DNA of 64,000 bases from Desulforegulaceae bacterium (GCA_034006035.1 JAVETN010000002.1:124001-188000); one strand, 5' to 3'; shown: positions 42,882 through 53,266, counted from the first letter of the stretch. The notes: generated by a model not told the origin, from the sequence alone. A program made the numbers and translations.

Positions 42882-43916
42882 CTAGAAAACAAGAATTTCA
42901 AGTTCATCCTGCTCTGAAATTCCAAGCTTCTTAATTCTTTCTACAAGAGTAGTTCTGTTCATTTTAAGAAGTTTTGCAGCTTTGGCCTTTACCCATCCTG
43001 TTTTTCTTAAGGCCTCTAAAATTATGGCACGCTGATAATTATCCACAGCATCATTAAAGCTTATTCCGCTTTCTATTGTATTGATTATCATTTCAGATGA
43101 AGAACCTGAAGTTGAGTCATCTTTAAGATCAAGAGGAAGATCATCGGCAGTTACCTCATCTCCATCGCTCATAACTGCAACCTGTTCCATTATATTTTCA
43201 AGTTCTCTAATATTTCCCGGCCAATGATATCCCAGGAGAATATCCAAAACTTCTTTTGAAAGAGTTTTCATGGGCTCTTCAAATCTTTTAGACAACCTTT
43301 CAAGAAAAAAACTAGATAAAAGAGGAATGTCTGTTTTTCTTTCCCTTAAGGCAGGGACTTCAACAGGAATGACATTAAGCCTATAATAAAGATCTTCTCT
43401 GAACTCACTTTCTTCTATTGCTTTTTTAAGATTTTTATTTGTTGCTGAAATAAACCTTACATCAACTTTCACAGGTTTTGATCCGCCCACTTTTTCAAAC
43501 TGCTGTTCCTGAATAGCACGTAAAAGCTTTACCTGGAGAACAGGAGACATGTCACCGATTTCATCAAGAAACAAAGTCCCTTTATCTGCTCTTTCAAACC
43601 TTCCAATATGGGAGGAAATTGCACCTGTAAAAGAGCCTTTTTCATGGCCGAATAGCTCACTTTCCAAAAGATTGCCTGGAATTGCCCCGCAGTTTATAAT
43701 GACAAGCTCATTTGCACTTCTTTTGCTAAGATTGTGAATTGCCTTTGCAATCAGCTCTTTTCCTGTTCCACTTTCTCCGGTGACCAAAACTGAACTATCA
43801 GTTTTTGCCACTTTTTTAATTATTTTTGCAACTTTAACAATAGCCGGGCTTTCTCCGACTATTCCCTGAAATGAAGGTATTTTTATTTTTTTATTTTCTC
43901 CAGAACTAACAGCCAA
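42882..43916 (-). CDS. Sigma-54-dependent activator without receiver domain
   Basis: This 344-aa protein is an AAA+ enhancer-binding protein that begins almost directly with the AAA+ domain ([21 protein letters not shown]). Walker A is [13 protein letters not shown], the sigma-54 loop is GSFTGA (usual GAFTGA), Walker B-type [13 protein letters not shown] and [16 protein letters not shown] are present. The C-terminal Fis-like HTH is [23 protein letters not shown]. With no input domain it is likely controlled by amount or partner proteins, as for PspF- or FlrA-type regulators. The start codon is TTG at 43916. It lies between cheX and the TPR gene. Confidence 0.87.
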   Translation of the reverse strand: MAVSSGENKKIKIPSFQGIVGESPAIVKVAKIIKKVAKTDSSVLVTGESGTGKELIAKAIHNLSKRSANELVIINCGAIPGNLLESELFGHEKGSFTGAISSHIGRFERADKGTLFLDEIGDMSPVLQVKLLRAIQEQQFEKVGGSKPVKVDVRFISATNKNLKKAIEESEFREDLYYRLNVIPVEVPALRERKTDIPLLSSFFLERLSKRFEEPMKTLSKEVLDILLGYHWPGNIRELENIMEQVAVMSDGDEVTADDLPLDLKDDSTSGSSSEMIINTIESGISFNDAVDNYQRAIILEALRKTGWVKAKAAKLLKMNRTTLVERIKKLGISEQDELEILVF

Positions 43917-43978
43917 AGTATAAACCTAAATATTATAAGTTTTTGTTTAAAACCATCTGAAGCCAGGTTATGAAAATT

Positions 43979-44440
43979 TTAATCTCCAAGACAAACTTCA
44001 ATTGTAAAAGTACCGCCTTCGGTTTTAAAGGGTATTGCAATTACAGGACCTTCAGTGTAATGGGAAATTTCATGATCTTTACCTGAAACAACAGAAGGAA
44101 TTGCCGCTTCAAAAACTCTTCCAAGCCCTTCAAGCTCCCTTCTTGCCTGCCCTGAAATCATATTGGTTATTTCTCCCACTGCATCAGCAACTTCATGATT
44201 CAATGAAACCATTTCTTCACCAAACATGTTTGATACTATTTTTAAAATGGCATTTTCTTCAAAGGTTACTGCTATTGTACCGTTTGCAACACCGGTAAGA
44301 CCGATTATTCCAGTTACATCCCCCTTGGCAACCTTGTCTTTTTTGAGATAGGGCTTCCCAGCTCCTGATTTGATAAAAGCCATTGTCTCCAAAACATTCA
44401 TTGTTGCATTAATAAAAGGATTTATAAGTGAAGCATCCAT
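43979..44440 (-). CDS. cheX: Chemotaxis protein CheX
   Basis: This 153-aa protein belongs to the CheC/CheX family of CheY-P phosphatases. The family core is DVTGIIGLTGVANGTIAVTF and the catalytic E-x2-N motif is GEITNMISGQAR. Length and the start MDASLINPFINATMNVLETM match CheX. No cheY lies in the window. Confidence 0.9.
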   Translation of the reverse strand: MDASLINPFINATMNVLETMAFIKSGAGKPYLKKDKVAKGDVTGIIGLTGVANGTIAVTFEENAILKIVSNMFGEEMVSLNHEVADAVGEITNMISGQARRELEGLGRVFEAAIPSVVSGKDHEISHYTEGPVIAIPFKTEGGTFTIEVCLGD

Positions 44441-44483
44441 TCTGTTTCTTTCCTACCCCTCTTTAATTCAGGATACAAAAAAT

Positions 44484-44520
44484 CAAGTTTTTATCTATAT
44501 TTGCAACAGATAAAAGCTTG
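44484..44520 (-). terminator. Hairpin between the PilZ gene and cheX
   Basis: Read on -, CAAG-C-TTTTATCT pairs with AGATAAAA-A-CTTG (one mismatch) and is followed by ATTTTTT. It probably ends transcription from the HD-GYP/PilZ genes before cheX. Confidence 0.6.
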
Positions 44521-44610
44521 AATCATAAATTATTTTTTAATCTTAATAAACTAAAGCCACAGTCTTTGACCAACAACTGTTTTTTTCCAAATTAAAAACC
44601 CGGACCAGTT

Positions 44611-44961
44611 TCAGGCGTTATCTTCTTTTGTATTAAATTTTACAATATTTTTAAGATGGGTGTAGCTGTCAAGATCCATTTCCTTGAATTCCAATCCTAT
44701 ACCCTCACTTGTTTTTCTTGCCACAGTGCCGATTATATCAAGAACAACAGGAGGAGATGAGCCTGAAAGGATTATTTTAATCTCACAGATTGTATCAAGA
44801 GGAATTTCATTATCTGTATAAATAAAAACACCTTTCTGGCTGATATCTTTCGAGCTTCCCTCAAGACGAAAGATCTGGCTTGGGGTTTTAAGATAAATTT
44901 CAGTGTTGAAAGTAACCCTTTTACCCTGCCTTCTATCTTGATCATTGTTTTTTTCTGTCAT
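44611..44961 (-). CDS. PilZ-domain protein
   Basis: This 116-aa protein is a single PilZ domain, the c-di-GMP receiver fold. The motif DRRQGKRVTFNTEI supplies the R-x3-R arginines and SKDISQKGVFIYT the D-x-S-x-x-G block (S/D-IS-x-G). The ATG at 44961 follows TTTGGAG; an in-frame TTG lies on that site. It sits 27 nt downstream of the HD-GYP response-regulator gene on the same strand, so the pair may share an operon and act in one c-di-GMP circuit. Confidence 0.88.
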   Translation of the reverse strand: MTEKNNDQDRRQGKRVTFNTEIYLKTPSQIFRLEGSSKDISQKGVFIYTDNEIPLDTICEIKIILSGSSPPVVLDIIGTVARKTSEGIGLEFKEMDLDSYTHLKNIVKFNTKEDNA

Positions 44962-44987
44962 TACAGACTCCAAAGGGTATTAAATTA

Positions 44988-46529
44988 TTATAAAAGATTC
45001 TGCTCAAAAACTTGATTATCATCAGCAAAATCAGAATTAAACTGATTTATTCCATATTTTATAATTTTCAAAAAAACCTTAACCATTTTAGGATCAAACT
45101 GAGTTCCCGCACCTTTTTCAAGATTTTCAAAAATTTCTGCTTCAGACAGTTTATCCCTGTATGATCTATCCGAAGCCATGGCATCATAGGCATCAGCAAT
45201 GCTTGTGATCCTTGCAAGATATGGAATTGCTTCGCCTTTTAGACCTTGAGGATAACCTTTACCATCGTATCTTTCATGATGGTAACGTATTATGGATTCT
45301 TCCCTGCTCCACAATCCAAGCTTACCAACTATATTTGCTCCTATTACAGGGTGTTTTTTTATTTCCTCAAATTCTTCTTCTGTCAACTTACCGTTTTTTA
45401 AAAGTACTTTGTCTCTTACACCTATTTTACCAATATCATGAAGTCTGCCTGCAAAATGTAAAACATCAAACTCCTCATCGCTGCACCCAAGCTCTTTTCC
45501 AAGAATGACTGCCAAAGCGGCAACTCTTTTAGAGTGAAGGCTGGTGTAATTATCCCTTACCTCTATTGCTGTTACAAAAGCATACAAAGTAGAAAAAAGA
45601 TTATCGTATATATTCTCATACAAGGCAAGATTTTCAATGGCATAAGCTGCCTTTTGACACATAAAGGAAATATAGAAAAGTTCCTTTTCACTAAACTTTA
45701 ATTCTGAATCAAAAACACAGGTTGCAATTATTGCAAAGGTTTTTTCTCTTATTTTAAGGGGAGTCAGCATCAAAGACTTAATTTGAGGAGGAATTGATTT
45801 TTTCCTGGAACCATCTGAAATAAGCATAGGCAGTCCGCCTTCTACAGTTTCATTTATCAAAGAAAAAGGAATCTTATATTTTTTCAGACAACTGCCTTTT
45901 TCCGTTGAAACAAAAAAATCATCATCCCTTCTATTATCATTGACAATATAAAGAGCACTGGAATCCCCTCCTGAAATTTCAACAGCCAAATCAAGAAGTT
46001 TTCTAAAAACATCTTCTGAAGAAGATCCACCTGTAAATTCAGTCATTATCCTGTTAAGTCTTATTAATTCTTCAACCTTTCCTGAAAGTTGAATATTGAG
46101 TTCCTCAAGCCTTTTTTTATTTTCAACTTCTTTTTTTAAAAGAATGTTATTTATAAAAAGGTCTCTTTCTCTTAAAACCCTGATAAGACAAAGTTCCATC
46201 TGATTAAGGTTTATTGGTTTTATCAAAAAATCAACAACCCCGTTTTTAAGAGTATGAAGAGTATTGTCCATAGAAGGATAGCCCGTCATTATTACCACAG
46301 GAATGGTGTTGTCCATCTTTCGTATTGCTTCAGCCAGATCAAGACCGTCCATTTCAGGCATATTTATATCAGTAAAACAGCAATCAATCCTTTCTTTTTC
46401 TAAAATAGAAATTGCTTCAAAGCCGTTTCCTGCAGTAAAAACCCTGTAGTTTTTTAGCTGAAAAAATTCTTTTACTATTTCAAGAATACTTTCTTCGTCA
46501 TCTACAAAAAGAATTGAATAGGTTTCCAT
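44988..46529 (-). CDS. Response regulator with GAF and HD-GYP domains
   Basis: This 513-aa protein has a receiver domain (1-120, Asp54 in FTDINMPEMDG), a coiled linker, a GAF-like domain (about 165-305) and a C-terminal HD-GYP domain (about 310-490) with HSKRVAALAVILGKEL, HFAGRLHDIGKIGV and HHERYDGKGYPQGL. HD-GYP proteins degrade c-di-GMP. Its receiver is intact, so a histidine kinase should control it; none is in the window. It precedes the PilZ gene on the same strand. Confidence 0.92.
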   Translation of the reverse strand: METYSILFVDDEESILEIVKEFFQLKNYRVFTAGNGFEAISILEKERIDCCFTDINMPEMDGLDLAEAIRKMDNTIPVVIMTGYPSMDNTLHTLKNGVVDFLIKPINLNQMELCLIRVLRERDLFINNILLKKEVENKKRLEELNIQLSGKVEELIRLNRIMTEFTGGSSSEDVFRKLLDLAVEISGGDSSALYIVNDNRRDDDFFVSTEKGSCLKKYKIPFSLINETVEGGLPMLISDGSRKKSIPPQIKSLMLTPLKIREKTFAIIATCVFDSELKFSEKELFYISFMCQKAAYAIENLALYENIYDNLFSTLYAFVTAIEVRDNYTSLHSKRVAALAVILGKELGCSDEEFDVLHFAGRLHDIGKIGVRDKVLLKNGKLTEEEFEEIKKHPVIGANIVGKLGLWSREESIIRYHHERYDGKGYPQGLKGEAIPYLARITSIADAYDAMASDRSYRDKLSEAEIFENLEKGAGTQFDPKMVKVFLKIIKYGINQFNSDFADDNQVFEQNLL

Positions 46530-46656
46530 TTACCCCCTCATATTAAAAAACACTAAAAAACCAGGCTCCTGAATTTTATCTGTGATTAAAAAAACATTAT
46601 CATGGGCTTTGATTTAATTCCAAACTGAATTGAATCAAGCAACAAACTAAAACAGC

Positions 46657-47088
46657 CTATTCAAGCTCGGGATATCTTGCAACAACAGTAGAGGTTATCC
46701 CCCCCCTTGGGGTAAAAACTCCCTTAACTTCCATTCTTTTAGGATTTACAACACTTAAAAGATCATCAAGAATTTTATTTACAATATGCTCATAAAAAAT
46801 CCCCACATTCCTAAACTGAAAAAAATAAAATTTTAAAGACTTTAGCTCTATAATTTTATCATTTGGAACATAGGTGACTATTATTTCACCATTGTCAGGA
46901 AGTCCCGTCATTGGGCATACAGAAGTGTGCTCAGGGTGACTTATTACAATTTCTATATCTCTTTTACCTTTATAGAGATAATCAACAGGATCGAGCATAT
47001 CTGTGCTTACCGAGTCAGGCCCTGATATTTCATAAGGAACCTGTTTATCATGTGTTATTTTCATTCTGCCTCTTTGTAAATTAGTCAT
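46657..47088 (-). CDS. queF: 7-cyano-7-deazaguanine reductase QueF
   Basis: This 143-aa enzyme reduces preQ0 to preQ1 with NADPH in queuosine synthesis. Motifs: HTSVCPMTGLPDNGEI with the catalytic Cys and Asp, then ELKSLKFYFFQFRNVGIFYEH with the substrate Glu. It is the short unimodular form. The first ATG overlaps the preceding gene stop by 4 nt (ATGA); an alternative start at 47064 has AGAGG before it, so both are possible. A promoter lies upstream of the two-gene unit. Confidence 0.93.
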   Translation of the reverse strand: MTNLQRGRMKITHDKQVPYEISGPDSVSTDMLDPVDYLYKGKRDIEIVISHPEHTSVCPMTGLPDNGEIIVTYVPNDKIIELKSLKFYFFQFRNVGIFYEHIVNKILDDLLSVVNPKRMEVKGVFTPRGGITSTVVARYPELE

Positions 47089-47279
47089 AAAGTGAAATAA
47101 TAAATAATAACCGCACTAAAGCAAAGAAGAACTATAATTCCAGGGGTTGTAAAATAAGCGTAATACATGGGTTTTCCTTTGTCTTTAATTTTTTTTGCTT
47201 CTTCGGAAAACCACTTACCAAGTAACAATGATGTTATAAGAACAATTCCGGCTATTGCCCAAAATAAAGTTTTTTCCAA
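47085..47279 (-). CDS. Small two-helix membrane protein, unknown
   Basis: This 64-aa protein is not recognised. It has two hydrophobic segments (about 4-20 and 44-62) separated by a Lys-rich loop (SEEAKKIKDKGKP). The start is TTG at 47279 with a strong AGGAGG. It overlaps queF by 4 nt, so the two are co-translated. A role in queuosine precursor handling is only a guess from position. Confidence 0.65.
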   Translation of the reverse strand: MEKTLFWAIAGIVLITSLLLGKWFSEEAKKIKDKGKPMYYAYFTTPGIIVLLCFSAVIIYYFTL

Positions 47280-47340
47280 AACCTGCCTCCTGCTAAATCA
47301 TTTCATAAATTAAAATTAGCCTATTTTAAATTTGTGTACA

Positions 47341-47369
47341 TGTATGCAATCTGATTAAAAGACTGTCAA
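47341..47369 (-). promoter_or_regulatory. Putative promoter of the queF unit
   Basis: On the - strand TTGACA (47369-47364) and CATACA (47346-47341) are separated by 17 nt. It lies about 60 nt upstream of the small membrane gene. Confidence 0.5.
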
Positions 47370-47443
47370 TACAAAATATCAACGGGAAAAAGGATTTGGT
47401 TTGGAAAAAGATAAAACTCAACCTAAAATTATTCTTCATAAGC

Positions 47444-50400
47444 TTAAGACTCTTTTGTCCTAAAAACAGCAAAATAAGTAACAGGAATAATAATAAGGGT
47501 AAAAAGAGTTGAAGCTGTAATTCCAAAAATCAAAGCCCAGGCAAGTCCTGAAAAAACAGGATCAAAGGTAATTGGCCAGGCTCCAATTGCCGTTGTAAGT
47601 GCTGTAAGAACTATTGGCCTGAATCTTATTGCTCCGCTTTCCAAAACAGCCTCTTTAAAATCTTTGCCCTGATTTAGGGCCTCCTGGATAAAATCTATTA
47701 ATACAAGGGAGTTTCTTATTACAATTCCTCCAAGGGCAATCATTCCTATCATACTTGTAGCCGTAAAAAACACAGGATTATAAAAACCTCCAATTGTTTC
47801 TCCGGTAATTATATTCAATAAAAAGAAACCCGGCATAATTCCAAGAAGAGTAAGCGGAATAGCCATCATTATTATAAGGGGCATAAAAAACGAATTGGAC
47901 TGAACAACAAGGATTAAGTAAATTGCAACAAGAGCGGCTGCAAAAGCAATTCCCATATCCCTGAATACTCTAAGGGTAATTTTCCATTCACCTTCCCCTG
48001 CCCACTGGATTTTAATTTTTTTATCTTCAAAATGATTATCTTTACCCATTATATCAATAACAGCTTCTGCCGGAGCTTTTCCTGCCATTTCCGCTGTAAC
48101 ATAAACCACTCTTTTAAGATTTTTGTGGTAAATGGGCTGCTCTGAATCAACTTCTTTTAAATTTACCATTTCAGCAAGAGAAACCATTTTGCCGGACGAA
48201 GTTTTTACTGGAATTTCAAGAAGTTCAAATATACTTGATCTTTTTTCAATGGGAAAAATAACATTAACAGGATATGGCTGCCTTTCATTTTCAATATGAA
48301 GATAAGCAGGTTTTGCTCCGCTTAGAGCTGTTTTTAAAGCTGAAAGAATCTTAGGGGTATTTACTCCGTGCAAAGCTGCCTTTTCCTTATCAATTTCAAA
48401 CTCAAACCTTTTTCTTGGGGCTTCGGTCATATCATCAACTTCAACAATGCCTTTTTCCTTTTTCATTATTTCCTGAAGCTCTTTACCTGCAAATATAAGC
48501 TCAGAATAATCCTTTGACTGATCTCCGTAAATTTCAGCAACAACAGTTGCAAGAACCGGCGGACCGGGAGGAACTTCAACAAGCTTTAGATTGGCATTGT
48601 AATTTTTGCCTATTTTTTCAATATCATTTCTTATTCTTAAAACTATTCCATGGCTTTGCATTTTTCTTTTACTTTTATCAACAAGATTTACCCTGATATC
48701 AGCCATATTTTCTCCCTGTCTGAGATAATAATGCCTTACCATTCCATTGAAATCCATGGGTGAACCCTCACCTGAAAAAGAAACATAATTTTTCACTTCA
48801 GGAACTTCTGAAAGATAATCTTCAATAACCCTTACAACTCTGTCTGTATATTCAAGGGTTGTTCCTTCGGGCATATCAACAATAACCTGAAATTCATTTT
48901 TATTATCAAAAGGCAGGAGTTTTAAAGGTACAAGACGAAAAACTGCAAGTAAAATTGAAACAATAAAAAAAAAAACAACCACAGCCAAAAGACCATATCT
49001 TAATTTTCTGCTTCCAAGAAAAGGACCTACTACTTTTCTATAAAGTCTATCAACAACAGGATTTACTCCACTTGAAGAATCCTTTTCAGAAGGCTTTCGA
49101 TTTTTTAAAAGCTGATAAGACATAAAAGGAACTATGGTAATTGCACACAAAGTTGAAAAAGTAACTGTAAGGGGAACATTGATTGCCATGGGAGCCATAT
49201 AAGGCCCCATCATTCCTGTAATAAAAAACAAAGGAATAAAACAAACAATAATAGCCAAAGTTGACATTACAACAGGAGTTAAAACCTCAGACACACCAAA
49301 AAGTGTGCTTTTTTCAGGGTCATCTGGCCTTAGTCTCAGGTTTCTTTGAATATTATCCACATTGGTAATTGGGTCATCTACTACAAGTCCAAGGGATAAA
49401 ATAAGGGCAAAAAGAGTAACTCTGTTTATTGTATATCCAAAAAGATAGTTACAAAAAAGTGCCAGAGAAAAACTTACAGGAACAGCAATTGCAACTATCA
49501 TGGCTTCTTTTTTACCTATGGTAAAGGCAAGAAGAATAACAACACAAAAAATTGCAAATCCAAGGGAAGTTAACAAAGAGTTGACTTTTTCGCTGGCAGT
49601 CTCGCCGTAATTTCTTGTTACTTCAATAAAAATACCTTCAGGCATAATTTCAGTTTTAAGCTTTTCAACTTCACTTATTACAGTTTTTGCAACATTTACA
49701 GCATTGGTGCCTTTTTTCTTTGCAATTGCAAGGGTAACTGCTGAAGCAGACTCAGGATAGTTTTCATTTCCCTTTGCCTGCCTGAAATAAGATGAAAAAC
49801 CTATTCTTGAATAGGATTTTGCCTCTTTGGCACAACAGCTTATTTTTGCCACATCCCTTAAATAAACCGGTCTTCCATCCTTTACTCCCACAACAAGAGA
49901 TTTTACATCATCAGCATCACTTAAAAATGAGTTGCTTTCAACCTTATAAACTTTATTGTTTTCTGAAAAAGTGCCTGCTGTAACTGAAGAATCAGAAGCC
50001 TTGAGGGCATTTACAATTTCATTGATGGAAACATTTAAACTTTTCATTTTTTCAGGGCTTACTTCAACCTTTAATTCTTCGGGTCTTCCCCCTGTGATTG
50101 TAGCTTTTGAAATATTATCAAGTTCTGAAAGTCTTGATAAAACTTCTTCACCAATTCTTTCCATTGCATGGTCATCATAAATTTTGGAATATAAAGTAAT
50201 ATTTACTATTGGAACATCATCAATACTAACTGGTTTTACAACCCAGTTTTTAACTATTGAAGGAACCATGTCTTTATTCATCATTATTTTATCATGAAGT
50301 CTTACAAGAGCCCTTGTTTCGTCCTCGCCAACATAAAATCTCACTGTTACAAGTGCCATGTCCTTTTGGGAAGTTGAATATACATACTCAACACCTTTGG

Positions 50401-50656
50401 TCTGCCACAAAAGTCTTTCAAGGGGTGTTGCCACAAGCTTTTCAATTTCCTTTGCACTTGCTCCTGGTGCACTGACAATTATATCTGCCATTGGTACAAT
50501 TATCTGGGGTTCTTCTTCCTTGGGAGTTAAAATTACAGCACTTATTCCAAGGATAAAGGCTGTTAAAAGAAAAATTATTGAAAGCCTGGCTGATAAAAAA
50601 GCTTTTACTGTTTTCATCAAAGGTCCAAAAGAATTGTTCTGAAAATCATTGTTCAT
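47444..50656 (-). CDS. RND efflux transporter permease subunit
   Basis: This 1070-aa inner-membrane pump protein has the AcrB/HAE-type layout: helix 1 near residue 20, a long periplasmic loop (SAPGASAKEIEKLVATPLER and RDVAKISCCAKEA), a central helix bundle with LGLVVDDPITNVDNIQRNL (proton-relay Asp pair), a second periplasmic loop and a C-terminal helix bundle (GIVIRNSLVLIDF and ALTTAIGAWPITFDPVFSGLA). Length is normal. It is the last gene of a TolC/adaptor/RND operon. Substrate is not readable. Confidence 0.95.
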   Translation of the reverse strand: MNNDFQNNSFGPLMKTVKAFLSARLSIIFLLTAFILGISAVILTPKEEEPQIIVPMADIIVSAPGASAKEIEKLVATPLERLLWQTKGVEYVYSTSQKDMALVTVRFYVGEDETRALVRLHDKIMMNKDMVPSIVKNWVVKPVSIDDVPIVNITLYSKIYDDHAMERIGEEVLSRLSELDNISKATITGGRPEELKVEVSPEKMKSLNVSINEIVNALKASDSSVTAGTFSENNKVYKVESNSFLSDADDVKSLVVGVKDGRPVYLRDVAKISCCAKEAKSYSRIGFSSYFRQAKGNENYPESASAVTLAIAKKKGTNAVNVAKTVISEVEKLKTEIMPEGIFIEVTRNYGETASEKVNSLLTSLGFAIFCVVILLAFTIGKKEAMIVAIAVPVSFSLALFCNYLFGYTINRVTLFALILSLGLVVDDPITNVDNIQRNLRLRPDDPEKSTLFGVSEVLTPVVMSTLAIIVCFIPLFFITGMMGPYMAPMAINVPLTVTFSTLCAITIVPFMSYQLLKNRKPSEKDSSSGVNPVVDRLYRKVVGPFLGSRKLRYGLLAVVVFFFIVSILLAVFRLVPLKLLPFDNKNEFQVIVDMPEGTTLEYTDRVVRVIEDYLSEVPEVKNYVSFSGEGSPMDFNGMVRHYYLRQGENMADIRVNLVDKSKRKMQSHGIVLRIRNDIEKIGKNYNANLKLVEVPPGPPVLATVVAEIYGDQSKDYSELIFAGKELQEIMKKEKGIVEVDDMTEAPRKRFEFEIDKEKAALHGVNTPKILSALKTALSGAKPAYLHIENERQPYPVNVIFPIEKRSSIFELLEIPVKTSSGKMVSLAEMVNLKEVDSEQPIYHKNLKRVVYVTAEMAGKAPAEAVIDIMGKDNHFEDKKIKIQWAGEGEWKITLRVFRDMGIAFAAALVAIYLILVVQSNSFFMPLIIMMAIPLTLLGIMPGFFLLNIITGETIGGFYNPVFFTATSMIGMIALGGIVIRNSLVLIDFIQEALNQGKDFKEAVLESGAIRFRPIVLTALTTAIGAWPITFDPVFSGLAWALIFGITASTLFTLIIIPVTYFAVFRTKES

Positions 50657-50713
50657 TTAAAATATCTCCATGATTGTTCACTTAAAAATCAAGCACTTAA
50701 CCAAGCTGAGTTT

Positions 50714-51826
50714 TTAATTTATTCCAACCTTGTCGTTTTCATTTATCCCCGCTAAAATTTCTACACCTTTTTCAGTATGGGCACCTGTTTTTACATAAAC
50801 CCTCATAAATTTTCCATTTTCAAAAACATTGACCATTTTAAGCTGACCCACCTCAATAACTGAATTTGCAGGGATAACCACAGCCTTTCTTTTATTTACA
50901 GGAATAAGAAGCTTGGCATACATTCCCGGATAAAGCCCTTTTACATCTCCAATTGAAGCTTTAACCAAAAAAGTACGGGTTTCAGGATCAGCATAGGGAA
51001 CTATTTCTTCAATAATTCCGCTTAATTTTTTTTTTGCAGACTCAACAAAAATTTCAGCCTTATTCCCTTTTTCAAGTGAAGAAACAAGACCTTCCCTTAC
51101 ATAAACCTCCGCCACAAGAGCACCTGAGGTTTGAATAATAAAAAGAGGTTTTCCAGGAAGGGCAAGGTCTCCTTCATCAACCATTTTTTTCAAAATCTCC
51201 CCGTCTTCACGGGCAATAATTTTTGTATAATCAAAAGCTACTTCAGCTTCTTTTACCTGTTGTGATGCTGCACTTATAAAAGAATCTGAGGATTCAAAAG
51301 CATCCTTTGCCCTTGCATAAGCCGCCTTTGACTGAAGATAGGCTGACCTTGCCTTTTCATATTCTCTTTTAGTGGCTGCCTTTGAATCATAATATTTTTT
51401 TACTCTTTGATAATCGGATTTAGCCTGATCAAAATTTGCTTTTGCAGAAACCACTTCCTGATTTGCCTGACTTTTTGAAGAATATGCAGATTTTAAATTT
51501 GACTTTGCCTGGCTAAGCTTAGCACCAAGACTTCTATTGTCTAAAAGAGCTATAACATCGCCCTTTTTAACCCTGTCTCCTGCCCTATAATTAATTTTTA
51601 AAACCTGGGCCTGAATCTGGGAGTCTATTCGTGATTCTGTTTTAGGTCTTATTGTTCCAACAGCCTCATATTTTTCAGTCAATTCAACAATACTTGCCAA
51701 TACAGTTTCAGACGGAGGATTTAAAACTTTAGAAGAGCTTTGAACTTCTTCGTCGCCCTTAATTTTATCTGAACCGCAGCCAACTAAAAAAATAGCAAAA
51801 GCCAGAATGTATATTGTTTTTCTCAT
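50714..51826 (-). CDS. RND efflux periplasmic adaptor, lipoprotein
   Basis: This 370-aa membrane fusion protein links RND pump and TolC. The lipobox is FLVGCGSD (Cys about 17). The biotinyl-lipoyl block has INYRAGDRVKKGDVIALLDNR and, after a long coiled hairpin (AYSSKSQANQEVVSAKANFD), IIAREDGEILKKMVDEGD. The ATG at 51826 follows GGAGATAAAA. It lies between the TolC-type and RND genes. Confidence 0.93.
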   Translation of the reverse strand: MRKTIYILAFAIFLVGCGSDKIKGDEEVQSSSKVLNPPSETVLASIVELTEKYEAVGTIRPKTESRIDSQIQAQVLKINYRAGDRVKKGDVIALLDNRSLGAKLSQAKSNLKSAYSSKSQANQEVVSAKANFDQAKSDYQRVKKYYDSKAATKREYEKARSAYLQSKAAYARAKDAFESSDSFISAASQQVKEAEVAFDYTKIIAREDGEILKKMVDEGDLALPGKPLFIIQTSGALVAEVYVREGLVSSLEKGNKAEIFVESAKKKLSGIIEEIVPYADPETRTFLVKASIGDVKGLYPGMYAKLLIPVNKRKAVVIPANSVIEVGQLKMVNVFENGKFMRVYVKTGAHTEKGVEILAGINENDKVGIN

Positions 51827-51895
51827 TTTTATCTCCATAATTTGTATAATAATTGCAAAATTGAAGCTTTTATTTGAATTAAAATTTTATATTTT

Positions 51896-53266
51896 TTAAA
51901 GCTCAAAAAGAGAGAACAAATTCCCCCCTGTCTCAGCTAATTTGGCTTCAATTTTTTTTATCCTGTAAAATGCTTTTCTTTCTGCTGTGCTTGCAGAATT
52001 TCTGGCAAGTTCTGCCTCAAGATATCTTGTAATACTTACAGAACCACCTTCATATTGTCTTTTAACAAGTTCAAAAGAAGCCTGGGCATCTTTTTTCTGA
52101 AGTTTGGCAACTTTTTGTCTTTCTTTGGCAAGCTCAAAATCAAACCATGCTTTTCTTGCCTGCATTTTTATATCAAGAAGAACTTTTCTTTCATTTTCCA
52201 ATGCTTTTTTCATAAGTGCATCAGCTTTTTTTATTTTTGACGAAGTGGAAAATCCACTAAAAAGCTTTACTCCCATCACCACCCCTACCCTGTAATTTTG
52301 TCTTTCCTTTGAAAATTTAAAATCAGGGTCATCGTGATAATAATCTGCCTGTAAATCAAGGGTGGGAAGATATCCCCCTTTTTCTATTTTATATTGATAG
52401 TTTGCAATTTCAGTCTGCTTTTTTACAGCCTTGAGGTAAGGACTGTTGATTATGGCCTTTTGAACAAGGTTTTCATATGATAAAGGCAGGTTTTTAATTT
52501 CAAAATCATCTTTTAAAGCATCTATTTCAGCCGAAGGGTCAAGCCCTAAAATCATTGCAAGCCGGGCTCTTATAATCCTGCATCTGTTTTCTGCTTCCAT
52601 AAGATTTTCTTTAGCTGCAAGAAATCTTGCCCTAAGTGATAAAAGATCCGATTCAAGTACACTTCCCCCTTTGAATTTAATTCCTGCTATTCTTACCTGC
52701 TCTTCAATGGCTGTTGCTGATTCATTGGCTATTTTAACCATATCATTAGCATTTAAAATATCGTACCAAACTGAAATAACCAAATATATAAGAGAATTTT
52801 TAATTTCATTTTCCATTAATTCCCCTGCAACAACACCTTCTTTGGCCATTTTTTTAGAATTAAATGTTCTGTTTCCATTGAAAAGTCTCATTTTGGCAGA
52901 AATTCCGGTTTCAAAATTATCAAAACTTCCAGGATCGTTAAAATTTGCATCTAAAGGAAGCTTTCTTTGATCTATTGCCTTGAAAAGATAAGAAGAAGGA
53001 GAATCTCCATGGAGATATTCCACATATGCTGAAATTTCAGGCATAAATCCGGAAACAGCATTATCATATTCTGCTATATAAGATTTTGTGTCATAAAGGG
53101 CTTTTTGAACATCGGGGTTGTTTTTAAGGGCTGTTTCTATAGCTTCTTTTAAAGAAAGTTTTTTTACCATTGAGCCGTATTTGGGCAAATTGCAAGGATC
53201 CATTGAAAAAGCAGAAGAAACTCCAAAAAGGATAAAAACAATTGAAAATAAAAAATATTTTTTCAT
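51896..53266 (-). CDS. TolC-family outer membrane protein
   Basis: This 456-aa exported protein has a signal peptide (FLFSIVFILFGVSSAFS) and two repeats of the outer-membrane efflux domain, beginning LSLKEAIETALKNNPDVQKALYD and LSYENLVQKAIINSPYLKAVKK, with long helices and short strand regions (GVVMGVKLFSGF). It is the first gene of the tripartite pump operon. Confidence 0.93.
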   Translation of the reverse strand: MKKYFLFSIVFILFGVSSAFSMDPCNLPKYGSMVKKLSLKEAIETALKNNPDVQKALYDTKSYIAEYDNAVSGFMPEISAYVEYLHGDSPSSYLFKAIDQRKLPLDANFNDPGSFDNFETGISAKMRLFNGNRTFNSKKMAKEGVVAGELMENEIKNSLIYLVISVWYDILNANDMVKIANESATAIEEQVRIAGIKFKGGSVLESDLLSLRARFLAAKENLMEAENRCRIIRARLAMILGLDPSAEIDALKDDFEIKNLPLSYENLVQKAIINSPYLKAVKKQTEIANYQYKIEKGGYLPTLDLQADYYHDDPDFKFSKERQNYRVGVVMGVKLFSGFSTSSKIKKADALMKKALENERKVLLDIKMQARKAWFDFELAKERQKVAKLQKKDAQASFELVKRQYEGGSVSITRYLEAELARNSASTAERKAFYRIKKIEAKLAETGGNLFSLFEL

